From the NCBI GenBank assembly GCA_963082975.1, contig OY720344.1:62896546-62960545 (forward strand): a stretch of DNA of 64,000 nt. The letters run 5' to 3'. Of this stretch, positions 12,406-24,289 are shown one piece after another. The stretch is from Labia minor. Its lineage: Eukaryota; Arthropoda; Insecta; Dermaptera; Spongiphoridae. The position numbers and the translations under genes were made by a program. A model generated the notes under the pieces. The model was not told where the DNA came from. It was given only the letters and a program-made list of their open reading frames with translations, and ran no database searches. Positions within the stretch are counted from its first letter, which is position 1, and every line of letters begins with the position of its first letter.

Positions 12406-15043
12406 ATATTTGGTTATATTGTAGTTCTTTTTTATAATTTATTTTGTTATATTGATTTATTTATAGAATATATTAATATATATTTATATAAAATATTTGT
12501 TGATAAAAATAGATCTTTTAAAAATAAAGATAAAAACGAACTCACAATCATAAAACTGATATGCCGAAGTATTTAATAATAATAATGATTAATAAAATTA
12601 CTTTTAATTAAAAGTATCATTTAAAATAATGTTTGTTTTTCTATATTTTAATTTAATTTTTTAAAATTGAATTAATTTAGATATTCGTATTATAATTAAG
12701 CGAAATAATAGATATATTTGATTATTATATAAAAAAGTATAACTAAAATAAACAAAAAACAAATGTTAATAATAAATAATTGAAGATGACTTAAATTTCA
12801 TTTTGATTGCATTACTGAGAATGCATGTCATCACACTTTGAAAAACTGTAGTGTTGGGTTCATTAAGAATAGGGAATTGGAGATGGAATGATGGGTGACG
12901 GGAGGGGAAGAAAGAAAAGAAAAACAATTACTAACAACTCACTTCTCATTATAATTATTACAACATAGATAGAGATACATTTAGATTAAAATAGATTATA
13001 TATATATATATTATATTGGATTAGAAAACAAATAAATAAGAAATAAATAAATAAATAATTTAATTTTTTTTTAATTTAAAATTAATCACAATGGATTTAT
13101 AAAAAAAGATAAAATTCAAATATTGTCCAGGTGACGTTTTGATACACGGACTGTATATCTTCGTCAAACCTGAAACAAATAAATTTTCATAAGTAGGTAT
13201 AATCCAAAAAATTAAGGAAATATTAATTATCAAATAAATTTCAATTTTTGTATAAAAAAATAAAAATAAATAAGCGAAGAGAAATAAAATATTCAACTAA
13301 TATGTAAAATTAAAATTTAAGAGGTTTGTGAATGAAAAATATATTTATCTTTTCATTTTAAATATTAAATGAAATTACTTTTTGTATAATAATGATAGAT
13401 AATATAATTATTTTTATTATTTTTATTTGGTTTAGGGAATTACTTTCTGTCGCTAGAGATATAATTTTTTCAAATATAAATAGTGGTTAATTATATTTAT
13501 AAGACAAGAGGAAACAAAAAGTAAGGAATAGAAAATAAATATTATAAACATTATTTACATATACATTGAATTCTTTTCTTTTATGAAAACTAAACATAAA
13601 TTATCAATAAAAAATAAATACTCAAAAATAAGTAGTTAATAATTCAAATTTGAACACTTGATATTTTTTCATTTATTTATTTATTTGCTTTGTGCGGATT
13701 TGAAATATTAAACTTTTTCCTGTGAATACTTTTTATTATTATTATTAAATATAAATATACTTTTAATAGAAGAAAATGAAATAATACTAGTGATAACAAA
13801 TAAATTCTTTTAACTGCATTCCAATTCTATTTTCATAACTTCTTTTAAAGGAATTTACTTTTTACAAAACTTTTTTTTACATATTTAGATTATAACGAAT
13901 TGACTTAAATTATTTAAAAATTTGATCTAGTTTTATTTATATAATTATTTTATGATAAATGGTTGATTCATAATAGTGAAATATAAATTTCTGATCGCGC
14001 GTAGCATTTACAAATTAAAATAATTTAAATGAACCTTTCGAAGCCCCAATTTTTGGGTAAAATTAGAGTGATGAAATTAAATGCCCAAAATAGTATACTT
14101 TTATATATGTTCATTTGGCTTCCATAATATATTTCATGTATGTATATATATACTTGAAAAAATATTTATTAAATTTATATAATACAATTATATTTATAAA
14201 ATGATAATATTATTTTATCAAAAGAAAATGGTTTTTAATTTCAATATAATAATAATAATTCATAATATTAATATATGTTAGAATTTATGTATATTCAAAA
14301 AATTAAAATTTAATTAAAACCTAATAACTAATATTTAAATATTTTTTATTTATTGGACGAGAGAAAATTACTTTTTTGATTTACTAAATATATATTTAAT
14401 ATTAAAAGGTTTATATAATATAAATATATGTACATATAAAGAGAGAGGTTTAATAACTAATTAAATAATAATTATATCAAGTTTTGATTGTTATTAAGAA
14501 GATATCATTTATTCAAATTGTTAATTTTTCACTTCTTTTATATATAATAAATAAAATAATAAACATAAACATTGGGATTTTTTCATTTTCATATATCACA
14601 TTATAAGATCTATTTATGTAATATTAATTGATATTAATTCGATATATTAAATATAGCCTCTCTTTGCCAATTTTAATTCTTCCACGGTAAAGGATATATC
14701 TTTTTAAATATATATATATATATATAAACTTCTCTGTATTATTGATACTTATCATTACTATTTGATGTAATTGAAACTCTATAGTTAGCAATGCTAGTAA
14801 TGTTTTGACCTACTTAGAGATTAAATAATTTGAGTGAAGTGGAGGACTTGGTACGTATATCCTTGTAAATATATGGTGGTGTATATGATTGATTCTTAAA
14901 TAATCAAAAAGCCAGTCAAATTCCTGAATTGTTGAAGGTATAATTTTTCCAATTTTTAAGATTAGTATTTTGATTTTTCTTTATTCCTTTCAATTTTTAT
15001 TATTTATTTTTTTATAAAAAAATAAAATAGCTGGTTACAGTAC
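12406..15043. other. AT-rich non-coding DNA
   Basis: Long A/T-rich sequence with TA and ATT repeats. The minus-strand frame at 13060-13296 is low-complexity at its start, and I do not accept it as a gene. Confidence 0.5.
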
Positions 15044-15155
15044 CTGAGATTTGTCCATTTCATTAAGTCGTTCGTCAGCTAAACATTTATTATACATTGC
15101 TCTAGCTAAACTTCCCCTCGGTTGATATAAACTGGTTCTCATTGAATTCATCTTT
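15044..15155 (-). CDS. Candidate protein-coding exon, product unknown
   Basis: On the minus strand a frame opens at ATG 15151-15149 and runs 36 codons to 15044. The residues are MNSMRTSLYQPRGSLARAMY then NKCLADERLNEMDKSQ. It ends exactly at CAG followed by GTACTG, a usable splice donor; read through, it meets a stop after two more codons. Just upstream, AACAG (AG at 15157-15156) could serve as an acceptor, so this may be either a first coding exon or an internal exon. Its composition is mixed and unlike the surrounding A/T. A GC-richer island lies 250 bp upstream on the same strand. I do not recognise the peptide, and it could be a chance frame. Confidence 0.35.
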
Positions 15156-15399
15156 CTGTTCTTTTCTTATTTAATTTTGCCGCGCCTTGTAAGCCTGGAT
15201 GAATGATTATAAATTTAGAATCTAAACAAAATAGGTACAATATTTTTAAAGCAATTAAATACGTTTCGATTGATCTGATAATATTAATAAGACTCACCGT
15301 AATTTAATAAAGAATTCAAAGAAATGATCGAAATTCACTAAAATCTATCAGAAATGTTTTATTAGTGTGATTTTAAAAGAAAAGTCAATGGAAATGATG
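15156..15399. other. AT-rich non-coding DNA
   Basis: No feature is visible. If 15044-15155 is an exon on the minus strand, this would be its upstream intron or 5' region. Confidence 0.4.
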
Positions 15400-15730
15400 T
15401 GTTAGCCGGCCATCTTTTATGGTAACCTATCGTGCTGCCATCTCTTGATCGGCATTGGAACTAAAAAATTTCAAGCGCGATCGATGGATCCGGAAAAGAG
15501 CGGCTAGAAGTCTGGGAATTGGGAGAGACGGTGAGAGGGAGGCTCATCTGCATGCGCCCGTGGAACAGATGAAGGAATTTCGTCAATAAGCCCGGAAGGA
15601 CCTCACCCAGACCCCCTCCCTCCTTTGCCTTGCTACGTCTTGAGCCCCTCAAACACGGACTATTATTCGCCCTCGGCTACGCTTCTTTATGCACCAACAC
15701 ACACGCACACCCACACATTTCACATGCGAT
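15400..15730. other. GC-richer island, possible promoter or exon
   Basis: This ~330-bp island stands out from its surroundings and contains CpG-bearing motifs such as GCGCGATCGATGG. Both strands have open frames. The minus-strand one (15461-15652, 63 residues, ending DPSIALEIF) starts at an ATG, and a plus-strand frame reads RWIRKRAARSLGIGRDGERE. Because both strands are open I do not call a gene. Its position just upstream of the minus-strand exon candidate at 15044-15155 makes a promoter or 5' UTR plausible. Confidence 0.35.
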
Positions 15731-17109
15731 ATTGCAGACAAAGTTGAGTCGCAAATTGCAAATACTTAAATCGCTTCTTCTTCCTTTTCTCTCCCTCTCT
15801 CTTCATTTTCTCTCTTTTCTTTCTTTCTTCATTTCTTCTACATATTATCTCATCCTGAGGGCATATGCCAAGATCTTTTTTCTTTTCTAAATATTAACAT
15901 TTTTATCAATAAGTCTTGATTAAAATAAATTTGAAAATTTGTATCATTATAGAAAATTATTATATGACTGACTATACATCCAATATAAAGATAGGAATAA
16001 ATATATAAATATTTCTCGATTATAAATTGAAACAAATATTAATAAATAGTTCATTAATTTTTTAGTTTTTATTTTAATTTAAAATTAATATTAACGGGAA
16101 AATAAATAACTAATTAAATTGAAAGTCGACAAATACATTTAATAATTTTTATTTAGTTTTGTTTTTTATTTATTTAGTGTTTATATAAATATTCATAAGC
16201 ATTTTTAATGATTAGGATTTTTTCTTTTTTTTAGTTTGGCTGTATTATTACTCTTGATTCACAGTTCTACAATTTCTATTTGTTTATAAACTAAACCCTT
16301 TTTTTATTAAAAAAAATATATTTTTTTATTAATTATTGTTAATTAATAAATAAAAATAAGTAAAGGCCGTAGCAGATGTTCTAAGAAACGATAAAATCAG
16401 GGTCTAACCCAGATAGTGGGAGGGAGGGGCATGCATGGTTTGTAATATTTAAAAGAAGGGGATAAGATCAAAATTTTAAGAAAATTATTTATAATTAAAG
16501 CAGTACACTGAATTAGTGATTTAAACCTAATTTTTTTTCACTTCGTCACTATTTATTTAATAATATTGTGCAGCTGCCCATCCTCCCCTTCCCACCCCCA
16601 TACTTGCTCATAGCTGGTCATCAAAATAATAAATATATTTTCAATATCTAGAATTAATTATTTTAATAAACCACTCAGTGTCCTACCACTTATATAATAA
16701 TATATTATAGAATATTATTCTTTATTTTCAAAGTAAGAGTATATTTCATTGCAGTGTTTTGATTTACTAACACCTGTTGATTAATTACTTTAACTAAGAA
16801 AAAGCAATTAAAATAAAATTACGAAAAGAAGATATGTAGATGAGACAATCGACTGAATTTGTTTCTATATATATCCTAATATGTAAAATTCAAATAAATT
16901 CTTGGAAACCCTTTCTAAGTTATGATCATATATACATGTATAATATATGAGTTAAATACTATAATTAATTTCATTTATTTAATATAATCTTTATTTATTA
17001 TTTTGTTTTTGATATAATCTTTTGATTTCGAGGCACATGTCTCATTATCATTGATTGATATCAAATGATGCGATCTAACTCAATTCATTTTGTTTACCAT
17101 ATGTTAATT

Positions 17110-17140
<31 letters not shown>

Positions 17141-17286
17141 AAAAAGCACAAATATCAAAGAAATCTTTTTCTTTTCTTTTTTTTTAAAAAAAGACTGATT
17201 TACGTATTTGTTTATTATAATTTATTTATTTATTCTATAACAAGTATGATGAATGAATATCTTTCTCTGATTTAGAAAAATAATTG

Positions 17287-17325
<39 letters not shown>

Positions 17326-18977
17326 TTATTTTTTCTTTTGGCTGAATATTAAAACAATAAATTATGAATTTCCAAGCGGTTAGAAAGGGAGTCCCTTTTT
17401 TATTTTTTTTTCCACCCTTCGCCGCCTAGTTATTTCTTATGCCCTTTATGACTTTCTTCTTAGTCACCTCCCTCTAATGCTCTCTTTCTCTCTCTCTCTC
17501 TTTACCCTACCTCTACTCCCTCTACCCTCCTTTTTTTAATCGAAAGTTACAACTAACAACACGCTCTATTTTATTAATATTCTATTAGATCTTTTCCTTG
17601 TGACATGTTTTCAATGAAATCTATTTTATTTGTTCGAAAATGAGCCAATTGTAGTTAATTAACATGTTAATATTTGATTGGAATAATTGGAAAACAGGCA
17701 GCATTGGGAAGGAGGAAAATAAGAAGGGGTATCTCGTTAAATTTTCAAAAGTCAAAAAGTCTGTCTCTCTCTTTCTCTATCTATCTACGTTTCTTGATGA
17801 TTACGCATAATTTCTTTGAAAGAGATCGGGAATGGAAAGACGGCAAAGACAAGAAAAAAATGAGAAGAAGAAGAAGAAGATAAGAAGGAAGAAAGAAATG
17901 AAATCGACCCCCATGTGGGTGGTGGAAGAAAGAAAGAAATAAATTAAAGAAAAAAAAATATACGAGAGCAAAGAGAGAGAGTACTGCGTCTGTATAAATG
18001 CATTTTTACATACGAAAGAGAAGAAAAAGAAGAGAAAAAAATCGGATAATTAAACTGAAAATCCACTTCATTTGAACTTCAAATGCTAAAAAGATAGAAA
18101 AGAAAAATTGAAAAAAAAGTAAACGAAATGTTGAAGAGTTATTTCTTTCATTTCTCTCTCTCTCAATCTCTCTCTCTCAATCTCTCTCTCTCTCTCTTTC
18201 TTACCCTCACTCACTCCACCCTCTCGATATATATTATTTGCTATTCATTTAAAATGAATAAGAAAAAAATACTTCAAATAAATTGGAATAAAGGTTATTT
18301 TCTTTTATCAATCAATCTTTGAAATAATTTCAATAAAATTAGTGAACATTGAGAGAAATTGGACTCCCTTTTTACTTTCTCTCTCCATGTATATATATAT
18401 ATATATGTATATATTTCCAATTTATTGATAATTTGTTATTTAGATATTACAACATACACAACAAATATATTGGAAACGAAATGAAATGAAAATTGAATAT
18501 AAAGTATAAAAAAAATCAATAACAAAGTGATATTATTAAATAGGACTAAAAATATATACTTATTATCTTAGTTATTTATTAATTATCAATATAAAATTTA
18601 AAACATTGTGAATCAAAAAAATATAAATTATGAAAAAATAATAATTCAAATGGATAATTTAAAAAATAAATAACATCAGGAAGTGATTCATTATCTATCT
18701 TAATGTCAATTATATATATTTATATAAATTATAAGAGTAAAGTATTCCCAAAATATTTTCAAACATCTCTTATAAACAGAATCTCTCTTGCTAGATATTT
18801 TACTCTTGAGTGATTATGACACAGTTTTCTGCTTAACTGGCTGTGCCCGGCCATAAATATCTCTATGGTACTATGATATGAATAAATGAGGATAAGTATG
18901 ACTATAATAAGAATAATAATAATAATATCCAATAAAAATTATTAGTCATTTAATAGAAAATTTTTTCTTCTTTTGAA
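15731..18977. other. AT-rich non-coding DNA with simple repeats
   Basis: The stretch contains C/T-rich tracts (15775-15840, 17480-17500, 18150-18200), (AAAT)n at 17110-17145, (TA)n at 17291-17318 and 18390-18408, and purine-rich DNA at 17820-18050. Two GC-richer patches near 16400-16440 and 16570-16615 show no coding signal. Confidence 0.55.
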
Positions 18978-19640
18978 TAATATGAATTAAGTTCAAATAT
19001 ATTACAATCAAATAAAATAAAATAAAAAATCTCGAGTGTCTCCACTCGACTATCTCGCAATTTGAATTGGATTAAATAACATATATTATATTTAAATTAA
19101 ATTTAATTAATTAAATTATAAATTAAAATTAATAAATAATATTTATTAAACCAGCGCTTGTTTGGCTCTTTGTTGATTGCACCAAGTCATGTGCTGGTGT
19201 GTGATTTGCAGTTAACGTGTTAAAAAATTAATTCGGTACTTTCAGCGATTCAATCAAGCTCAAATTCTATATATAGCAGTTTTTTACAATTTTTAATCGT
19301 GTGAAAAACTATCAAACCTATATTGTTATTTTTACGATCAATTTAGAGGAAAAAAATCAAAAAGTGGTAGGTAATCACCCTCTTCCGAATGAGCTACATT
19401 TTTCAGTAGTTGATACAAAACTACCAATTTTGAATAATGCCCGTGTACCAAATTTCATGATTCTAGCTCAAACCGTTTTTGATTAATTTTGTCTACATAC
19501 ACACACACATATATATATATTGTATATATATATATATATATATATAGACATTTTTGTTACAGGAACCTTCAAAACGTATAAAAATATCAAAATCTCGACA
19601 TCGAAAATTTTCGTGATTGCAATACTATCTCTGGCGATAG
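18978..19640 (-). repeat. Interspersed repeat family R, copy B
   Basis: This is the reverse complement of copy A (11815-12405) and is closely similar over the whole shared length, from 'gaattaagttcaaatatatt' at the left to the 'gtctacatacacacacac' tract. It continues past a TA microsatellite (19509-19546) into 'ggaaccttcaaaacgtataaaaa...ctatctctggcga' (19563-19638), which copy C also has and copy A lacks. The tRNA-like piece is at about 19042-19062. No protein is encoded. Confidence 0.75.
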
Positions 19641-20489
19641 TAAAAATAATGAATTTAATTATAATTATAAGAACTAAGTAGTTCTATAATTTTTTACTTT
19701 CTATAATACTATACTATTTTCATATATAAATGTGTTATTGTGTTTATGTATGTATTAGTGAACTACTGAGATCAACACCAATCAGTCTTCATTACTGTCG
19801 ATAGAATAAAAAATTATAAACAATCATCAAAATCTAGAATTAATCTTTAATCAAATCAAATTATTTTTTTTTCTAATTATAAAAATGATTCATACTGAGT
19901 CGGCTGTGAGCTACAAATTCCAGATAATTATAACATAATTCAGAATGAAAAAATAAACTATATATCTATCAAAACACATACACACATACAAATAATAAAA
20001 ACCTTGATTAAATTTGTTGATTATATAATATTTTCTTTTTTTATTAAAAAAAATAATTAGACAATTAGAAATCGATCTATTTACGATTGGCAATATTAAT
20101 ATTTAAACATTTCGAAATTTTCGGCCACAGTCACGTGAAAGATCTATTCTTTTATATTAATTTTTTTTCGTTATTTAATTTCTCAAACAAATTTATTTTT
20201 TTTTAATCAATACAAAGTGAAAGGAGATTAATTAAAAAAGTTTAAATAATTTTTGCCATTGCATTTTAACTTCAAGTTAAACAAAAAAATAAATTAATTA
20301 AATTTTTTACTCATAATAAATAAATTAGAGTTGTTTATTCATGATTATATAATTAAATTAAAAATAGGATTTAAAAATATATAGTTATGAAATTAATTTA
20401 ATAATTAAAACAAAAAATAATTAAGATGCAATTGATAAAAAAATATAGATAATAGATAAATTTTGTTTTATTTTAAAGAGCTATTTTTT
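19641..20489. other. AT-rich non-coding DNA
   Basis: No gene or known repeat is recognised. Confidence 0.5.
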
Positions 20490-20575
20490 TAATCCAATTG
20501 AATTTGGCGAGATTCGATCCTCGATCTCAAGTCCGGCAGAACAAGATTTTAAACGCAAGATGTTAAATTATAATC
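20490..20575 (-). repeat. tRNA-like (SINE-type) remnant
   Basis: On the minus strand this reads like the 3' half of a class II tRNA: an anticodon-arm-like stretch with GTTTAAAA, then a variable region, then GGATCGAATCTCGCC, which resembles box B and the T arm. It is followed by 'aaattcaattggatta', which also sits beside the tRNA-like piece in family R. There is no complete acceptor stem and no CCA-side pairing, so it is not a functional tRNA gene. Confidence 0.4.
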
Positions 20576-20982
20576 AATTAAATTTATTTATGTATTATTT
20601 TTTTAAAAATGAATTTAAAAAAATCAAATTTTTATAATTCAACTAATAAAGGACAAAAATTTAATAATTTTCTACTATAAATTATTTAAAACAATTACAT
20701 TTTATGTCCAAATTATTCCTTTTATCTCCACCATAGCAAATGAATTAACATAAAAATAAATTAATAAATATAATAATTATTATAATAGGATGTATGTTTT
20801 AAGTATATTTTCCAAAAACTATTATTTTGTTATAATCATTATTTTATTTATAAGAAATTCACACATATAAGAAATTATTATTATTTTTATATAATTTCAA
20901 AAAGGCAATTAACAAAATAAAGGACAATTGTGTAATAAAAGTTTATTTATATATATTAAATGTATATTTCTATCCGCCAAAG
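20576..20982. other. AT-rich non-coding DNA
   Basis: Nothing is recognised here apart from A/T-rich sequence. Confidence 0.5.
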
Positions 20983-21067
20983 AAGAATAAGTTGGATGCA
21001 TATTGAAGGATGTAATATGAGCAACGGCTGCCCAACTCACTTTCATATCACCTTACGAGGGTGGCAG
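20983..21067 (+). CDS. Candidate internal exon, product unknown
   Basis: A frame on the plus strand reads RISWMHIEGCNMSNGC then PTHFHITLRGWQ (28 codons from 20984). It is bounded by a possible acceptor (ccgccaaAG, AG at 20981-20982) and a donor CAG followed by GTAGGA at 21068. The peptide has two cysteines and three histidines and does not look low-complexity, and the segment is clearly GC-richer than its flanks. The minus strand is also partly open here (MKVSWAAVAHITSFNM), which weakens the call. I do not recognise the protein. Confidence 0.25.
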
Positions 21068-21571
21068 GTAGGAAGAAGGGGAAGAAATTTACTCTATAAA
21101 ACACACACATAGACATATATATATATATATAAACTGAGAGGGAACTTTGGAAGGGGGTGAGGGACAAGGGCTGTTGAAGGAGGGGATGGATAGAAACGAT
21201 GCATAAAATGAATTCGTAGACTGAATGAAAAACCAGATGATTTTTAGGTAAGGTAATGTTGGTTAAAATTGAATTATTTAAAAGAAATAAATATATTGGA
21301 CTTTGAATTGAATCAGGTGATACAAATGTGAATGAAGTTTAATTGAAGTTTTATAGAAAAGTTCTACATTGATATGATACACCTTCGTAATGTAGATTAT
21401 TAATATAATTTATATTAATTTATTAGGATTTTTTTCAAATTAAAAATTATATTTTTAGAAGTAATTTTTTAAATTTAGAAATATGTTAATTCTTTAGGTA
21501 ATTTTTAGTTATTTTAATGATATGAATAGCAAATATTCAGGCTGTTTTAAGAAATGTGAGAATATGTTATA
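21068..21571. other. Non-coding DNA
   Basis: The left part is G/A-rich (21060-21200, with a TA tract at 21115-21132) and the remainder is AT-rich. No gene is seen. Confidence 0.5.
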
Positions 21572-21817
21572 CAATAGAACCTCGATAAGTTAAAGTCCTA
21601 GGAAAACACAAAATATTTTAAGTTATAGAGGTTTTAAGTTATCAAGGGTCTATGTTAGGGATAGGTTAATAACATTTTAAATCATGTCATTTCTTAAAAT
21701 TCTCTAATCAGCCATTGCTGGTTTTAAAATTTTGATTTTCAGCGAATTAGCGAACTCTTCAGCTTTTTCTTTCAGTATGGGCCCACTAACACTTTTTGTT
21801 TCGACACTGTTCGAACC

Positions 21818-21825
21818 ACATAAAC
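21818..21825. repeat. 8-bp target duplication, left (ACATAAAC)
   Basis: This octamer is repeated exactly at 22529-22536 on the other side of the hAT element. The matching arm of the host palindrome (near 22626-22633, reverse complement ACGTAAAC) shows the site with a single copy. Confidence 0.85.
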
Positions 21826-22528
21826 CAGGGTTTCTCAACCTTTTTGGACCAATCGCCCCCTTTGTAAGACCCGCTTCTTAATTCGCCTCCCCCTATAAAT
21901 TTTTACAGATAAAATTTGCATGATAATCCCTAATATAAGGTAGGTATACAAAGTGATACTTAGAGCCATATTGAAAAATCGAGTTTCAGAACCTGATTGC
22001 AAAATCATCTGACCATTTTTTTTTTAGAACCATATGGAAAAAAATTGAAAAAAGAGGAAATGTTTAAAAAGTAAGGGAGGTATTGGTTTCACACCAAATT
22101 TCACATAAGGAGATTTTTTACATATCACCACGAATCATGCACTTTGTACTGGTTTTATACTCGAGAAAAATCATCTTTATTAGTTTTTTCTTAATTAAAA
22201 TTATATGACGTCATCCAGCCATTCATGACGTCACAGCCTGGTCTTACATATATATTATAAATAAAATAAAAATAAAAACATTTATGTTATATCCATATCT
22301 GTTTTTTATTGCATTAATAATAGATATATTAAAATTATTTGAAATTGTTTCTGTAGCTGGAAATGAATTTATTTCAAACCGTCGGTCGGTTCGGACCTGG
22401 CCACAGGTCAACTTATTTTAGAGTTGAAAATGATTTCGCCTCCCAAAAATAACTTATCGCCCCCTAAAATCGTATAGTCAAATAATCGCCCCCTTTAAGA
22501 TGTCGATCGCCCAGGTTGAGAATCACTG
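21826..22528. mobile_element. Non-autonomous hAT element nested in the Tigger-like element
   Basis: The left end is CAGGGTTTCTCAACCT and the right end, reversed, is CAGTGATTCTCAACCT, flanked by perfect 8-bp copies of ACATAAAC. The inner sequence repeats 'atcgcccc' motifs near both ends (21852, 22443-22510), as in many vertebrate and arthropod hAT elements. It encodes no transposase and is itself interrupted by repeat family E at 22075-22432. The duplication fits nnnTAnnn, the Buster-type preference. Confidence 0.85.
22075..22432 (+). repeat. Interspersed repeat family E, copy 2
   Basis: This copy is near-identical to 2201-2561 from 'ttcacaccaaatttcacat' to 'ggccacaggtcaactta'. Both TGACGTCA octamers are preserved at 22206-22213 and 22226-22233. 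It sits inside the hAT element, so it arrived after that insertion or as part of it. Confidence 0.75.
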
Positions 22529-22539
22529 ACATAAACGAA

Positions 22540-22620
22540 CATTGTTTTAAATTAGGGAATTCGGCAATTTTTTGTCTTTTACATTGAACACTTTGCCGAA
22601 TTCCCTAATTTAAAACAATG
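22540..22620. repeat. Perfect 28-bp inverted repeat in Tigger-like element
   Basis: The arms at 22540-22567 and 22593-22620 are exact reverse complements around a 25-bp loop. Outward, the pairing continues with mismatches across the hAT insertion: the sequence before 21826 pairs with the sequence after 22620. Confidence 0.85.
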
Positions 22621-22858
22621 TTTGTTTACGTGGTTCAAACAGTGTTTGAAGTGAATTTTTTGTCTTTTACATTGAAGACTTTCTCCTGATTCTTGTTTCT
22701 TCAAGATTTCAGCTTCTGAGGGCCAATACAGAGATTACTTATTTAAGTTATAGAGGTTGAGTATTTTAAGTTATTGATGTTTTGGGCTCTGATGGAAAGG
22801 GAACAACAACATATTATTTTTTTAAGTTACCGAGGTTTGAGTTATCGAGTTTCTACAG

Positions 22859-24012
22859 TAATATATATTTTCATTACTTTATCTCTTTAAAAATGTTTGT
22901 AAGGTGTTATTCTTGAAACAATATACAGGATGAATTAACATATTTTTCTAATGCTTTATCTATCCTAAAAATGTACGTATTATATTAATAATTTAGTAAA
23001 TAGTATGTTTTATATTAAATATTAATATGATAATATTATAATTTAACTATTTAAATATAGAATATATTCTGTTTAGAATTTACATATATTTATCTAATTT
23101 TTTTTTCAATTTCCCTTTAAACTGCCCTGCTACACCAGTGCGCATTAATTTTTTGAAAATTGCACAAAAGCTTTTGTAATCAGCGCATAAAGACTAGTTC
23201 AACATTTATTTTATATCATTTATTAAAAGAATTTCTACTAGAAGTGATACATTTCTCAAAGTAATTATTTATAAAAATTTTTAAATTTAAACACTACCCA
23301 TGAGCATAATTTTATATACGATTTTTTAAATAACATTTTTGTTACATTATAGTACACTTCCGTGCATTTAGCCAACAATGTTTAATAATATGTAAAAAAT
23401 AGGAAAATGGAAATTTGAGATTCTAAAAAATGGTTCTTGATAAATTTGCTAGTAATTCAGGTATTTGTGTGTGTGTGTGTGTGTGGGAGATTTTAGAATT
23501 GAAAAACTCAGGATCATATTTTTTTGATAAATATATTTTGTTTGGATTTGTAATTAAAATAATTTTTCAACATGGATCAAAAAATAACAAATAATCAAAA
23601 AAATAATCAAATGACTATGCAATGATTCAAGTGGCTTTAATTTTATTGACTTTGAAAAAATAAAAATATTGTGCAAAGAATACTGAGCCAGATTTTCTAT
23701 TGATATTTTAATATTAATAATATTATAATATTTTTGAGACCTAAAATTTGATCTAATAAGGGGTCTCTTTTTGGGAAACTTTTTAAATAATATTCTAATA
23801 TTGATTTATAATATAATAAATAGTAAGGCAGAGTATAATATAAAAATTTAAATAATTATTATTTAATTTTTATTTTAATTTTATTATTGAAATTAAATTA
23901 AGTACTGTTTGGATGTACTTGCACTTTCTTTGCTTGTTCGGTACTCTTTGTTTATAAAATAAAATCGGAAAAGTCATTAGTGAATAAAGTTGGAATTTTC
24001 AAAATGTTAATG

Positions 24013-24043
<31 letters not shown>

Positions 24044-24115
24044 CGTTTGTTGTGTTTAGTAACAGCTGCTACGTTCATTGTACTTGAAAAACCATCATCT
24101 ATGTCTGTTTCAAAT
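22859..24115. other. AT-rich non-coding DNA
   Basis: The stretch contains a GT tract at 23465-23485 and a (TA)n tract at 24010-24040. No gene is recognised. Confidence 0.5.
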
Positions 24116-24289
24116 TTAATTGACCGCCACTGAGTCTTCCATGAAATATCTACTAAATGCAATCAGTCTGCGATATCTGCGATAGCGATCATGCCGATAC
24201 CTTAAATGGTCAATAGGCAATGTTTGGAATAGAATCAAGAGTGTATATGTGTAGTCGTCGTCGTTGTCTTCTCCCCACCCAATTGCCAT
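24116..24289 (-). CDS. Candidate small ORF, 57 residues, unknown
   Basis: A minus-strand frame runs from ATG at 24289-24287 to TAA at 24118-24116 in a GC-richer patch. It begins MAIGWGEDNDDDYTYTLLI, has a basic, tyrosine-rich middle (RYRHDRYRRYRR) and ends MEDSVAVN. The acidic run comes from a (GAC)n-like repeat. A plus-strand frame in the same place is also open, so coding is uncertain. No family is recognised. Confidence 0.15.
   Translation of the reverse strand: MAIGWGEDNDDDYTYTLLILFQTLPIDHLRYRHDRYRRYRRLIAFSRYFMEDSVAVN

Larger units (their letters stand above)
21572..22858. mobile_element. Tigger/pogo-like non-autonomous element, interrupted
   Basis: The ends are inverted repeats: CAATAGAACCTCGATAAGTT at the left and, reversed, CTGTAGAAACTCGATAACTC at the right. 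Each is flanked by TA (21570-21571 and 22859-22860), the target of Tc1/mariner-superfamily elements. Subterminal 'cgataagtta' and 'gttaccgaggtttgagttatcgag' repeats are typical of the pogo/Tigger group. No transposase is encoded. Without the hAT insertion at 21826-22528 the element would be about 580 bp, and its centre would form a long hairpin. Confidence 0.7.

Noticed and set aside
17674-17883. 69-codon open frame ending in an arginine run
   Set aside because: The arginines come from an AAG microsatellite, and the rest has no recognisable features.
11815-19640. One large transposon bounded by inverted copies A and B
   Set aside because: Copies C and D of the same repeat stand alone, A and B extend differently, and no transposase or target duplication frames the pair.
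20490-20575. Functional tRNA gene
   Set aside because: No 5' half, acceptor stem or D arm is present.
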